64,000 nucleotides of DNA from Chamaelirium japonicum (Eukaryota > Streptophyta > Magnoliopsida > Liliales > Melanthiaceae). This document shows, one piece after another, positions 30,283-44,678 of this stretch. The notes beneath the pieces were generated by a model. It was not told where the DNA came from, searched no databases, and worked only from the letters and a program-made list of their open reading frames with translations. The stretch lies in assembly GCA_947650365.1 (NCBI GenBank), contig CANTAL010000023.1, positions 1,929,501-1,993,500 on the forward strand, read 5' to 3'. Numbering within the stretch: the first letter of the stretch is position 1; the number at the start of each line of letters is the position of its first letter. The position numbers and the translations under genes were made by a program.

Positions 30283-33200
30283 TAATTCATTCGTATGATT
30301 CATTATAATTCATTCGTATGATTCATTCTATTTCAATCCATTCTAATTCATTCGTACGATCCATTCTAATTCATTCGTACGATCCATTCTAATTCATCAT
30401 ACCGTACGAATGAATTAGAATAGATCATACGAAGGAATTAGAATGGATCGTACGAATGAATTAGAATTAGTTGTACGAAGGAATTAGAATGGATCGTACG
30501 ATGGAATTAGAATGGATCGTACGAAGGAATTAGAATGGATAGTACGAATGAATTAGAATGGATACCTTCGTGCAAATGAATTAGAATGGATCGTACGAAT
30601 GAGTAAGAATGGATCGTACGAATGAAATAGAATGGATCGTATGAATGAATTAGAATGGATCGTGCGAATGAATTAGAATGGATCGTACGAATGAATTAGA
30701 ATAGATTGTGCGAATGAATTAGAATAGATCGTACGAATGAATTAGAATGGATCGTATGAATGAATTAGAATGGATCGTATGAATGAATTAGAATGGATCG
30801 TGTGAATGAATTAGAATGGATCGTACGAATGAATTAGAATAGATTGTGCGAATGAATTAGAATGGATCGTACGAATGAATTAGAATGGATACATTCGTGC
30901 GAATGAATTAGAATAGATTGTGCGAATGAATTAGAATGGATCGTACGAATGAATTAGAATGGATCGTACGAATGAATTAGAATGGATCGTACGAATGAAT
31001 TAGAATGGATCGTGCGAATGAATTAGAATGGATCGTACAAATGAAATAGAATGGATTCGCACGAATGTATCCATTCTAATTCATTCGTACGATCCATTCT
31101 AATTCATTCGCACAAGCTATTCTAATTCATTCGTACGATCCATTCTAATTCATTCGCACGATCCATTCTAATTCATTCGTACGATCCATTCTAATTCATT
31201 CGTACGATCCATTCTAATTCATTCGTTCGATCCATTCTAATTCATTCGCACGATCCATTCTAATTCATTCGCACAATCTATTCTAATTCATTCGTACGAT
31301 CAATTCTAATTCATTAGCATGATCCATTCTAATTCATTCGTACGATCTATTCTATTCCATTCATACAATCCATTCTTACTCAATCGTATGATCCATTCTA
31401 ATCCATTCGCACAATCTATTCTAATTCATTCGCACGATCCATTCTATTTCATTCGTACGATCCATTCTAATTCATACGATCCATTCTATTTCATTCATAC
31501 GATCCATTTTAATTCATTCGCACGATACATTCTAATTCCTTCGTACGAATGAATTAGAATGGATCGTACGAAGGAATTAGAATAGATCGTACGAAGGAAT
31601 TAGAATGGATAGTACAAATGAATTAGAATCGATACCTTCGTGCAAATGAATTAGAATGGATCGTACGAATGAGTAAGAATGGATCGTACGAATGAAATAG
31701 AATGGATCATATGAATGAATTAGAATGGATCGTGCGAATGAATTAGAATGGATCGTACGAATGAATTAGAATAGATTGTGCGAATGAATTAGAATGGATC
31801 GTACGAATGAATTAGAATGGATCGTACGAATGAATTAGAATGGATCGTATGAATGAATTAGAATGGATCGTGCGAATGAATTAGAATGGATCGTACGAAT
31901 GAAATAGAATGGATTCGCACGAATGTATCCATTCTAATTCATTCGTACGATCCATTCTAATTCATTCGTACAATCCATTCTAATTCATTCGCACGATCCA
32001 TTCGCATTCACTCAAACGATCCATTCTAATTCATTCATATGATCCATTCTAATTCATTCGCACGAATGTATCCATTCTAATTCATTCGTACGATCCATTC
32101 TAATTCATGATCCATTCTAATTCCTTCGTACGATCCATTCTAATTCATTCGAACGATCCATTCTAATTCATTCATATGATCCATTCTAATTTATTCGCAC
32201 GATCCATTCTAATTCATTCATACGATCCATTCTAATTCATTCATATGATCCATTCTAATTCATTCGTACGATCCATTCTAATTCATTCGCACGATCTATT
32301 CTAATTCATTCATACAATCCATTCTAGTTCATTCGTACGATCCATTCTAATTCATTCGCAAGATCCATTCAAATTCATTAATACGATCCAATCTAATTCA
32401 TTCATACGATCCATTCAAATTCATTAATACGATCCAATCTAATTCATTCATACGATCCATTCTAATTCCTTCGTACGATCCATTCTAATTCATACGATCC
32501 ATTCTAATTTATTCGTAAGATCCATTCTAATTCATTCATACGATCTATTCTAATTCATTCATACAATCCATTCTAATTCCTTCGTACGATCCATTCTAAT
32601 TCATTCATACGATCCATTCTAATTCATTCATACGATCCATTCTAATTTATTCGCACGAATGAATCCATTCTAATTCATTCGTATGATCCATTCTAATTCA
32701 TTCGCATGAATGTATCCATTCTAATTCATTCGTACGATCCATTCTATCTCATTCGTACAATCTATTCTATTTCATTCGTACGATCCATTTTAATTCATTC
32801 GCATGATCCATTCTAATTCATTCGCATGATCCATTCTAATTCATTCGTACGATCGATTCTAATTCATTCATACGATCCATTCTAATTCATTCGCACGATC
32901 CATTCTTACTCATTCGTACGATCCATTCTAATTCATTCGCACGATCCATTCTAATTCGTTAATACGATCCATTCTCCATTCTAATTCCTTCGTACGATCC
33001 ATTCTAATTCCTTCCATTCTAATCCATTCGCACAATCTATTCTAATTCATTCGTACGATCCATTCTATTTCATTCGTACAATCCATTCTAATTCATACGA
33101 TCCATTCTATTTCATTCATACGATCCATTTTAATTCATTCGCACGATCCATTCTAATTCATTCATACGATCCATTCTAATTCATTCGTACGATCCATTCT

Positions 33201-33633
33201 AATTTCTTCGTATGATCTATTCTAATTCCTTCGTACGATCCATTCTAATTCCTTCGTACGATCCATTCAAATTCATTCGCATGAATCTATCCATTCTAAT
33301 TCATTTGTACGATCCATTCAAATTCATTCGCACGAATCTATCCATTCTAATTCGTTCGTACGATCCATTCTAATTCATTCGCACGATCCATTCTAATTCA
33401 TTAATACGATCCAATCTAATTCATTCATACGATCTATTCTAATTCATTCGCACGAATATATCCTTTCTAATTCATTCGTACGATCCATTCTAATTCATTC
33501 GCACAATCTATTCTAATTCATTAGTACGATCCATTCTAATTCATTCATACGATCCATTCTAATTCATTCGCACGATCCATTCTAATTCATTCGCACGAAT
33601 GTATCCATTCTAATTCATTCGTATGATCCATTC
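30283..33633. repeat. Partial 5.65-kb unit U3, start of second 17-kb copy
   Basis: Blocks are: plus to 30402, minus 30403-31055, plus 31056-31546, minus 31547-31912, plus 31913-33633. They match 13604-17016 switch for switch: 13715 to 30402, 14392 to 31055, 14906 to 31546, 15251 to 31912, 17016 to 33633, with offsets of 16617-16687. The first part of the unit (equivalent of 11769-13600) is missing, which places the duplication start near 13604. Confidence 0.85.
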
Positions 33634-36600
33634 CGTGCGAATGAATTAGAATGCATCGTACGAATGAATTAGAATGGATATATTCGTGCAAATGAATAAG
33701 AATAGATCGTACGAATGAATTAGAATAGATCGTACGAATGAATTAGAATGGATTGTATGAATGAATTAGATTAGATCGTATAAATGAATTAGAATGGATC
33801 GTACGAATGAATTAGAATTGATTATATGAATGAAATAGAATGGATCATACGAATGAAATAGAATGGATCGTACGAAGGAATTAGAATGGATCGTATGAAT
33901 GAATTAGAGTGGATACATTCGTGCGAATGAATTCGAATAGATCGTGCGAATGAATTAGAATGGATTGTACGAATGAATTAGAATGGATCGTACGAATGAA
34001 ATAGAATGGATCGTACGAATGAATTAGAATGGATACATTCGTGCAAAAGAAATAGAATGGATTGTATGAATGAATTAGAATGGATCGTGTGAATGAATTA
34101 GAATGGATCATACGAATGAATTAGAATGGATACATTCGTGCGAATGAATTAGAATGGATCGTGCGAATGAATTAGAATGGATCGTACGAATGAATTAGAA
34201 TGGATCGTACGAATGAATTAGAATGGATCGTGCGAATGAATTAGAATGGATCGTATGAATGAATTAGAATGGATCGTATGAATGAATTAGATTGGATCGT
34301 ATTAATGAATTAGAATGGATCGTATGAATGAATTAGAATAGATCGTACGAATGAATTAGAAAGGATACGAATGGATCGTACGAATGAGTAAGAATGGATC
34401 GTACGAATGAAATAGAATGGATTGTACGAATGAATTAGAATGGATACATTCGTGCGAATGAATTAGGATGGATCGTATGAATGAATAAGAATAGATTGTG
34501 CGAATGAATTAGAATGGATCGTACGAATGAATTAGAATGGATACATTCATGCGAATGAATTAGAATGGATCGTATGAATGAATTAGAATAGATCGTATGA
34601 GTGAATTAGAATGGATACGAAGGAATTAGAATGCATCGTACGAAGGAATTAGAATGGAGAATGGATCGTGCGAATGAATTAGAATGGATCGTGCGATAAG
34701 AATGGATCGTACGAATGAAATAGAATAGATCGTACGGATAAATGAATTTGGATCGTGCTAATGAATTAGAATGGATCGTACGAATGAATTAGAATGGATC
34801 GTACTAATGAATTAGAATAGATTGTGCGAATGAATTAGAATGGATCGTACGAATGAATTAGAAAGGATATATTCGTGCGAATGAATTAGAATAGATCGTA
34901 TGAATGAATTAGATTGGATCGTATTAATGAATTAGAATGGATCGTGCGAATGAATTAGAATGGATCGTACGAATGAATTAGAATGGATACATTCGTGCGA
35001 ATGAATTAGAATGGATCATATGAATGAATTAGTATGGATCGTTTGAGTGAATGCGAATGGATCGTGCGAATGAATTAGAATGGATTGTACGAATGAATTA
35101 TAATGGATCGTATGAATGAATTAGAATGGATACATTCGTGCGAATCCATTCTATTTCATTCGTACGAACCATTTTAATTCATTCGCACGATCCATTCTAA
35201 TTCATTCATACGATCCATTCTAATTCATTCGTACGATCTATTCTAATTCATTCATACGATCCATTCAAATTCATTAATACGATCCATTCTAATTCATTTA
35301 TACGATCCATTTTAATTCATTCGTACGATCTATTCTAATTCATTCATACGATCCATTCTAATTCATTCGTACGATCTATTCTATTTCATTCATACAATCT
35401 ATTCTTACTCAATCGTATGATCCATTCTAATCCATTAGCATAATCTATTCTAATTCATTCGTACGATCCATTCTATTTCATTCGTACGATCCATTCTAAT
35501 TCATACGATCCATTCTATTTCATTCATACGATCCATTTTAATTCATTCGCACGATCCATTCTAATTCATTCATACGATCCATTCTAATTCATTAATATGA
35601 TCCATTCTAATTCATTCGTACGACGCACGATCCATTCTAATTCATTCGTACAATCCATTCTAATTCATACGATCCATTCTATTTCATTCATATGATTCAT
35701 TCTAATTCATTCGCACGATCCATTCTAATTCATTCATACGATCCATTCTAATTTATTCGCACGATCCATTCTAATTCATTCGTACGATCCATTCTAATTC
35801 ATTCGCACAATCTATTCTAATTCATTCGAACAATCATACTAATTCATTCGTACGGTATGATTCATTCTAATTCATTCGTACGATTCATTCTAATTCTATC
35901 CATTCTAATTCATTCATACGATCCATTCAAATTCATTCGTACGATCCATTCAAATTCATCATACCGTACGAATGAATTAGAATGGATCATACAAAGGAAT
36001 TAGAATGGATCGTACGAATGAATTAGAATGGATCGTACGAATGAATTAGAATGGATCGTACGACGGAATTAGAATGGATCGTACGAAGGAATCAGAATGG
36101 ATAGTACGAATGAATTAGAATGGATACCTTCGTGCAAATGAATTAGAATGGATCGTGCGAATGAATTAGAATGGATTAGAATGGATCGTGCGAATGAATT
36201 AGAATGAATTAGAATGGATAGTATAAATGAATTAGAATAGATTGTGCGAATGAATTAGAATGGATCGTGCGAATGAATTAGAATGGATCGTACGAATGAA
36301 TTAGAATGGATCGTATGAATGAATTAGAATTGATCGTGCGAATGAATTAGAATGGATCGTACGAATGAATTAGAATAGATCGTGCGAATGAATTAGAATG
36401 GATCGTACGAATGAATTAGAATGGATACATTCGTGCGAATGAATTAGAATAGATTGTGCGAATGAATTAGAATGGATCGTACGAATGAATTAGAATGGAT
36501 CGTACGAATGAATTAGAATGGATCGTACGAATGAATTAGAATGGATCGTATGAATGAATTAGAATGGATCGTGCGAATGAATTAGAATAGATCGTGCGAA

Positions 36601-39520
36601 TGAATTAGAATGGATCGTACGAATGAATTAGAATGGATACATTCGTGCGAATGAATTAGAATAGATTGTGCGAATGAATTAGAATGGATCGTACGAATGA
36701 ATTAGAATGGATCGTACGAATGAATTAGAATGGATCGTATGAATGAATTAGAATGGATCGTGCGAATGAATTAGAATGGATAGTATAAATGAATTAGAAT
36801 AGATTGTGCGAATGAATTAGAATGGATCGTACGAATGAATTAGAATGGATCGTACGAATGAATTAGAATGGATCGTATGAATGAATTAGAATTGATCGTG
36901 CGAATGAATTAGAATGGATCGTACGAATGAATTAGAATAGATCGTGCGAATGAATTAGAATGGATCGTACGAATGAATTAGAATGGATACATTCGTGCGA
37001 ATGAATTAGAATAGATTGTGCGAATGAATTAGAATGGATCGTACGAATGAATTAGAATGGATCGTACGAATGAATTAGAATGGATCGTACGAATGAATTA
37101 GAATGGATCGTGCGAATGAATTAGAATGGATCGTACAAATGAAATAGAATGGATTCGCACAAATGTATCCATTCTAATTCATTCATACGATCCATTCTAA
37201 TTCATTCGCACAATCTATTCTAATTCATTCGTACGATTCATTCTAATTCATTTGCACGATCCATTCTAATTCATTCGTACGATCCATTCTAATTCATTCG
37301 TACGATCCATTCTAATTCATTCGCACAATCAATTCTAATTCATTCGTACGATCTATTCTAACTCATTCGCACGATCCATTCTAATTCATTCGCACAATCT
37401 ATTCTAATTCATTCGTACGATCAATTCTAATTCATTAGCATGATCAATTCTAATTCATTCGTACGATATATTCTATTTCATTCGTACAATCCATTCTTAC
37501 TCAATCGTATGATCCATTCTAATCCATTCGCACAATCTATTCTAATTCATTCGCACGATCCATTCTATTTCATTCGTACGATCCATTCTAATTCATACGA
37601 TCCATTCTATTTCATTCATACGATCCATTATAGTTCATTCGCATGATCTATTCTAATTCCTTCGTACGAATGAATTAGAATGGATCGTACGAAGGAATTA
37701 GAATGGATAGTACGAATGAATTAGAATGGATATCTTCGTGCAAATGAATTAGAATGGATCGTACGAATGAGTAAGAATGGATCGTACGAATGAAATAGAA
37801 TGGATCGTATGAATGAATTAGAATGGATCGTGTGAATGAATTAGAATGGATCGTACGAATGAATTAGAATAGATTGTGCGAATGAATTAGAATGGATCGT
37901 ACGAATGAATTAGAATGGATCGTACGAATGAATTAGAATGGATCGTATGAATGAATTAGAATGGATCGTGCGAATGAATTAGAATGGATTGTACGAATGT
38001 ATCCATTATAATTCATTCGTACGATCCATTCTAATTCACGATCCATTCTAATTCCTTCGTACGATCCATTCTAATTCATTCGTACGATCCATTCTAATTC
38101 ATTCATACGATCCATTCTAATTCATTCATATGATCCATTCTAATTTATTCGTACGATCCATTCTAATTCATTCATACGATCCATTCTAATTCATTCATAT
38201 GATCTATTCTAATTCATTCGTACGATCCATTCTAATTCATTCGCACGATCTATTCTAATTCATTCATACGATCCATTCTATTTCATTCGTACGATCCATT
38301 CTAATTCATTCGCAAGATCCATTCTAATTCATTCACACGATCCAATCTAATTCATTCATACGATCCATTCAAATTCATTAATACGATCCAATCTAATTCA
38401 TTCATACGATCCATTCTAATTCCTTCGTACGATCCATTCTAATTCATACGATCCATTCTAATTCATTCGTAAGATCCATTCTAATTCATTCATACGATCT
38501 ATTCTAATTCATTCATACAATCCATTCTAATTCCTTCGTACGATCCATTCTAATTCATTCATATGATCCATTCTAATTCATTCATACGATCCATTCTAAT
38601 TTATTCGCACGAATGAATCCATTCTAATTTATTCGTATGATCCATTCTAATACATTCGCATGAATGTATCCATTCTAATTCATTCGTACGATCCATTCTA
38701 TCTCATTCGTACAATCCATTCTATTTCATTCGTACGATCCATTCTAATTCATTCGCACGATCCATTCTAATTCATTCGCATGATCCATTCTAATTCATTC
38801 GTACGATCGATTCTAATTCATTCATACGATCCATTCTAATTCATTCGCACGATCCATTTTTACTCATTCGTACGATCCATTCTCATTCATTCGCACGATC
38901 CATTCTAATTCATTAAGACGATCCATTCTCCATTCTAATTCCTTCGTACGATCCATTCTAATTCCTTCCATTCTAATCCATTGGCACAATCTATTCTAAT
39001 TCATTCGTACGATCCATTCTATTTCATTCGTACGATCCATTCTGATTCATACAATCCATTCTATTTCATTCATACGATCCATTTTAATTCATTCGCACGA
39101 TCCATTCTAATTCATTCATACGATCCATTCTAATTCATTCGTACGATCCATTCTAATTTCTTCGTATGATCTATTCTAATTCCTTCGTACGATCCATTCT
39201 AATTCCTTCGTACGATCCATTCAAATTCATTCGCACGAATCTATCCGTTCTAATTCATTCGTACGATCCATTCAAATTCATTCGCACGAATCTATCTATT
39301 CTAATTCATTCGTACGATCCATTCTAATTCATTCGCACGATCCATTCTAATTCATTAATACGATCCAATCTAATTCATTCATACGATCTATTCTAATTCA
39401 TTCGCACGAATATATCCTTTCTAATTCATTCGTACGATCCATTCTAATTCATTCGCACAATCTATTCTAATTCATTAGTACGATCCATTCTAATTCATTC
39501 GTACGATCCATTCTAATTCA
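33634..39520. repeat. 5.65-kb higher-order unit, copy U4 (expanded)
   Basis: Blocks are: minus 33634-35144, plus 35145-35964, minus 35965-37154, plus 37155-37667, minus 37668-37998, then plus. It is the partner of U2 at offsets of 16593-16617 up to 35964 and 17086-17154 after 37154. The minus block 35965-37154 is 561 bp longer than its partner 19371-20000 because of a local tandem expansion. The signature CGGATAAATGAATTTGG is at 34735. Confidence 0.85.
36209..37154 (-). repeat. Local tandem expansion inside U4
   Basis: The series ATACATTCGTGCG followed by AATAGATTGTGCG occurs three times, at 36425, 36637 and 36987 (steps 212 and 350, total 562), but only once in the matching part of U2 (near 19835). 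GGATAGTATAAATG occurs at 36216 and 36778 and AATTGATCG at 36331 and 36893, again 562 apart. This accounts for the jump in offset between the two 17-kb copies. Confidence 0.82.
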
Positions 39521-41732
39521 TTCGCACGATCCATTCTAATTCATTCGCACAATCCATTCTAATTCATTCATACGATCCATTCTAATTCATTCGTACGATC
39601 CATTCTCATTCATTCGCACGATCCATTCTAATTCATTCATACGATCCATTCTAATTCATTCGTACGATCCATTCTAATTCATTCGTACGATCCATTCTAA
39701 TTCATTCGCACGATCCATTCTAATTCATTCGCACGATCCATTCTAATTCATTCGTACGATCCATTCTAATTCACGATGCATTCTAATTCATTCGTACGAT
39801 CCATTCTAATTCATTCGTACGATCCATTTTAATTCATTTATACGATCCATTCTGATTCATTCATATGATCCATTCTAATTTATTCGCACGATCCATTCTA
39901 ATTCATTCATACGATCCATTCTAATTCATTCATATGATCCATTCTAATTCATTCGTACGATCCATTCTAATTCATTCGCACGATCTATTCTAATTCATTT
40001 ATACAATCCATTCTATTTCATTCGTACGATCCATTCTAAATCATTCGCAAGATCTATTCTAATTCATTCATACGATCCAATCTAATTCATTCATACGATC
40101 CATTAAAATTCATTAATACGATCCAATTTAATTCATTCATACGATCCATTCTAATTCCTTCGTACGATCCATTCTAATTCATTCGTAAGATCCATTCTAA
40201 TTCATTCATACGATCTATTCAAATTCATTCATACAATCCATTCTAATTCCGTCGTACGATCCATTCTAATTCATTCATACGATCCATTCTAATTCATTCA
40301 TACGATCCATTCTAATTTATTCGCACGAATGAATCCATTCTAATTCATTCGTATGATCCATTCTAATTCATTCGCATGAATGTATCCATTCTAATTCATT
40401 CGTACGATCCATTCTATCTCATTCGTACAATCCATTCTATTTCATTCGTACGATCCATTCTAATTCGTTCGCACGATCCATTCTAATTCATTCGCATGAT
40501 CCATTCTAATTCATTCATACGATCGATTCTAATTCATTCATACAATCCATTCTAATTCATTCGCATGATCCATTCTTACTCATTCGTACGATCCATTCTA
40601 ATTCATTCGCACGATCCATTCTAATTCATTAATACGATCTATTCTAATTCATTAGAATGGATCGTGCGAATGAATTGGAATGGATCGTACGAATGAATTA
40701 GAATGGATCGTTTGAATGAATTAGAATGGATCGTACTTATGAATTAGAATGGGTCATACGAATGAAATAAAATGGATCGTATGAAGGAATTAGAAAGGGT
40801 TGTACAAACGAATTAAAATGGATCGTATGAATGAATTAGAATAGATTGTGCGAATGAATTAGAATGGATCGTACGAATGAATTAGAATGGATTGTATGAA
40901 TGAATTAGAATGGATCGTGCGAATGAATTAGAATGGATACATTCGTGCGAATAAATTAGAATGGATCGTATGAATGAATTAGATTGTATCGTATGAATGA
41001 ATTAGAATGGATCGTACGAATGAATTAGAATGGATACATTCGTGCGAATCCATTCTATTTCATTCTCACGATCCATTTTAATTCATTCACACGATCCATT
41101 CTAATTCATTCATACGATCCATTCTAATTCATTCGTACGATCCATTCTAATTCATTCGTACGATCCATTCTAATTCATTCGCACAATCTATTCTAATTCA
41201 TTCGTACGATCCATTCTAATTCATTCGCACGATCCATTCTAATTCATTCATACGATCCATTCTATTTCATTCGTACGATCCATTCTTACTCATTCGTACG
41301 ATCCATTCTAATTCATTTGCCCGAAGGTATCCATTCTAATTCATTCGTACTATACATTCTAATTCCTTCGTACGATCTATTCTAATTCCTTCGTACGATC
41401 CATTCTAATTCATTCGTACGATCCATTCTAATTCATTCGTACGATCCATTCTAATTCCTTCGTATGATCCATTCTAATTCATTCGTACGGTATGATTCAT
41501 TCTAATTCATTCGTACGATTCATTCTAATTCAATCCATTCTAATTCATCCATTCTAATTCATTCGTACGATCTATTCTAATTCATTCGTACGATTCATTC
41601 TAATTCAATCCATTCTAATTCATTCATACGATCCATTCTTACTCATTCGTACGATCCATTCTAATTCATTCGCACGAATGAATCCATTCTAATTCATTCG
41701 TATGATCCATTCTAATTCATTCGCATGAATGT

Positions 41733-41766
41733 ATCCATTCTAATTCATTAATGAATTAGAATGGAT
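41733..41766. repeat. Perfect 34-bp palindrome, second copy
   Basis: Identical to the palindrome at 24657-24690 and exactly 17076 bp from it, in line with the 17-kb duplication. Confidence 0.9.
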
Positions 41767-44673
41767 CGTACGAATGAATAAGAATGGATACATTCGTGCG
41801 AATGAATTAGAATGGATCGTATGAATGAATTAGAATCGATCGTACGAATGAATTAGAATGGATCATGCGAATGAATTTGAATGGATCGTGCGAATGAATT
41901 AGAATGGATCGTACGAATGAAATAGAATGGATTGTACGAGTGAGATAGAATGGATCGTACGAATGAATTAGAATGGTTACATTCATGCGAATGAATTAGA
42001 ATGGATCATACGAATGAATTAGAATGGATTCATTCGTACGAATGAATTAGAATGGATCGTACGAATGAGTAAGAATGGATCGTACGAATGAATTAGAATG
42101 GATTGAATTAGAATGAATCGCACGAATGAATTAGAATGGATCGTACGAATGAATTAGAATGGATCGTACGAATGAATTAGAATGGATTGAATTAGAATGA
42201 ATTGTACGAATGAATTAGAATGGATCATACGAAGGAATTAGAATGGATCGTATGAATGAATTAGAATGGATCGTACGAATGAATTAGAATGGATCGTACG
42301 AAGGAATTAGAATGGATCGTACGAAGGAATTAGAATGGATAGTACGAATGAATTAGAATGGATACCTTTGTGCAAATGAATTAGAATGGATCGTACGAAT
42401 GAGTAAGAATGGATCGTACGAATGAAATAGAATGGATCGTATGAATGAATTAGAATGGATCGTGCGAATGAATTAGAATGGATCGTACGAATGAATTAGA
42501 ATAGATTGTGCGAATGAATTAGAATGGATCGTACGAATGAATTAGAATGGATCGTACGAATGAATAAGAATGGATCGTATGAATGAATTAGAATGGATCG
42601 TGCGAATGAATTAGAATGGATCGTACGAATGAAAAAGAATAGATTCGCACGAATGTATCCATTCAAATTCATTCTAACGATCCATTCTAATTCATTCGTA
42701 CTATCCATTCTAATTCATTCGCGCGATCCATTCTTACTCATTCGTACGATCCATTCTAATTCATTCGCACGATCCATTCTAATTCATTATTACGATCCAT
42801 TCTAATTCATTCACACGATCCATTCTAATTCATTCACACTCATACGATCCATTCTAATTCATTCGCACGAATGTATCCTTTCTAATTCATTCGCACGATC
42901 CATTCTAATTCATTTGCACGAAGGTATCCATTCTAATTCATTCGTACTATCCATTCTAATTCCTTCGTACGATCCATTCTAATTCCTTCGTACGATCCAT
43001 TCTAATTCATTCGTACGATCCATTCTAATTCATTCGTACGATCCATTCTAATTCCTTCGTATGATCCATTCTAATTCATTCGTACGGTATGATTCATTCT
43101 AATTCATTCGTACGATTCATTCTAATTCAATCCATTCTAATTCATTCGTACGATCCATTCTAATTCATTCGTACGATCCATTCTAATTCATTCGTACGAT
43201 TCATTATAATTCAATCCATTCTAATTCAATTAGAATGGATCGTACGAATGAAATAGAATAGATCGTACGGATAAATGAATTTGGATCGTGCTAATGAATT
43301 AGAATGGATCATACGAATGAATTAGAATGGATCGTACTAATGAATTAGAATAGATTGTGCGAATGAATTAGAATGGATCGTACGAATGAATTAGAAAGGA
43401 TATATTCATGCGAATGAATTAGAATAAATCGTATGAATGAATTAGATTGGATCGTATTAATGAATTAGAACGGATCGTGCGAATGAATTAGAATGGATCG
43501 TACGAATGAATTAGAATGGATAGATTCGTGCGAATGAATTTGAATGGATCGTACGAAGGAATTAGAATGGATCGTACGAATGAATTAGAATGGATCGTAC
43601 GAAGGAATTAGAATGGATCGTACGAAGGAATTAGAATGGATACCTTCGTGCAAATGAATTAGAATGGATCGTACAAATGAGTAAGAATGGATCGTGCGAA
43701 TGAATTAGAATGGATCGTGCGAATGAATTAGAATGGATCATACGAATGAAATAGAATGGATTCGCACGAATGTATCGATTCTAATTCATTCGTACGATCC
43801 ATTCTAATTCATTCGTACAATCCATTCTAATTCATTCGCACGATCCATTCGCATTCACTCAAATGATCCATTCTAATTCATTCATATGATCCATTCTAAT
43901 TCATTCGCACGAATGTATCCATTCTAATTCATTTGTACGATCCATTCTAATTCATTTGTACGAATGTATCCACTCTAATTCATTCATACGATCCATTCTA
44001 ATTCATTCGCACGAATGTATCCATTCTAATTCATTCGTACGATCCATTCTAATTCATTCGCACAATCTATTCTAATTCATTCGTACGATCAATTCTAATT
44101 CATTAGCATGATCCATTCTAATTCATTCGTACGATCTATTCTATTTCATTCGTACAATCCATTCTTACTCAATCGTATGATCCATTCTAATCCATTCGCA
44201 CAATCTATTCTAATTCATTCGTACGATCCATTCTATTTCATTCGTACGATCCATTCTAATTCATACGATCCATTCTATTTCATTCATACGATCCATTTTA
44301 ATTCATTCATAGGACCCATTCTAATTCATTCGCACGATCCATTCTAATTCATTCGTACGATCTATTCTATTTCATTCGTACAATCCATTCTAATTCATTC
44401 ATACGATCCAATCTAATTCATTCATACGATCCATTCTAATTCATTCGTACGATCTATTCTATTTCATTCATACGATCCATTCTAATTCGTTTGTACGATC
44501 CTTTCTAATTCCTTCGTACGATCCATTCTAATTCGTGTGAATGAATTAGAATGGATCGTATGAATAAATTAGAAAGGATACATTCGTGTGAATGAATTAG
44601 AATGGATCGTATGAGTGTGAATGAATTAGAATGGATCGTGCGAATGAATTAGAATGGATCGTATTAATGAATT

Positions 44674-44678
44674 AGAAT
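44674..44678. other. Empty LTR target site, V2 copy
   Basis: Uninterrupted counterpart 17076 bp from the V1 site, with the same flanking variant order. Confidence 0.75.
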
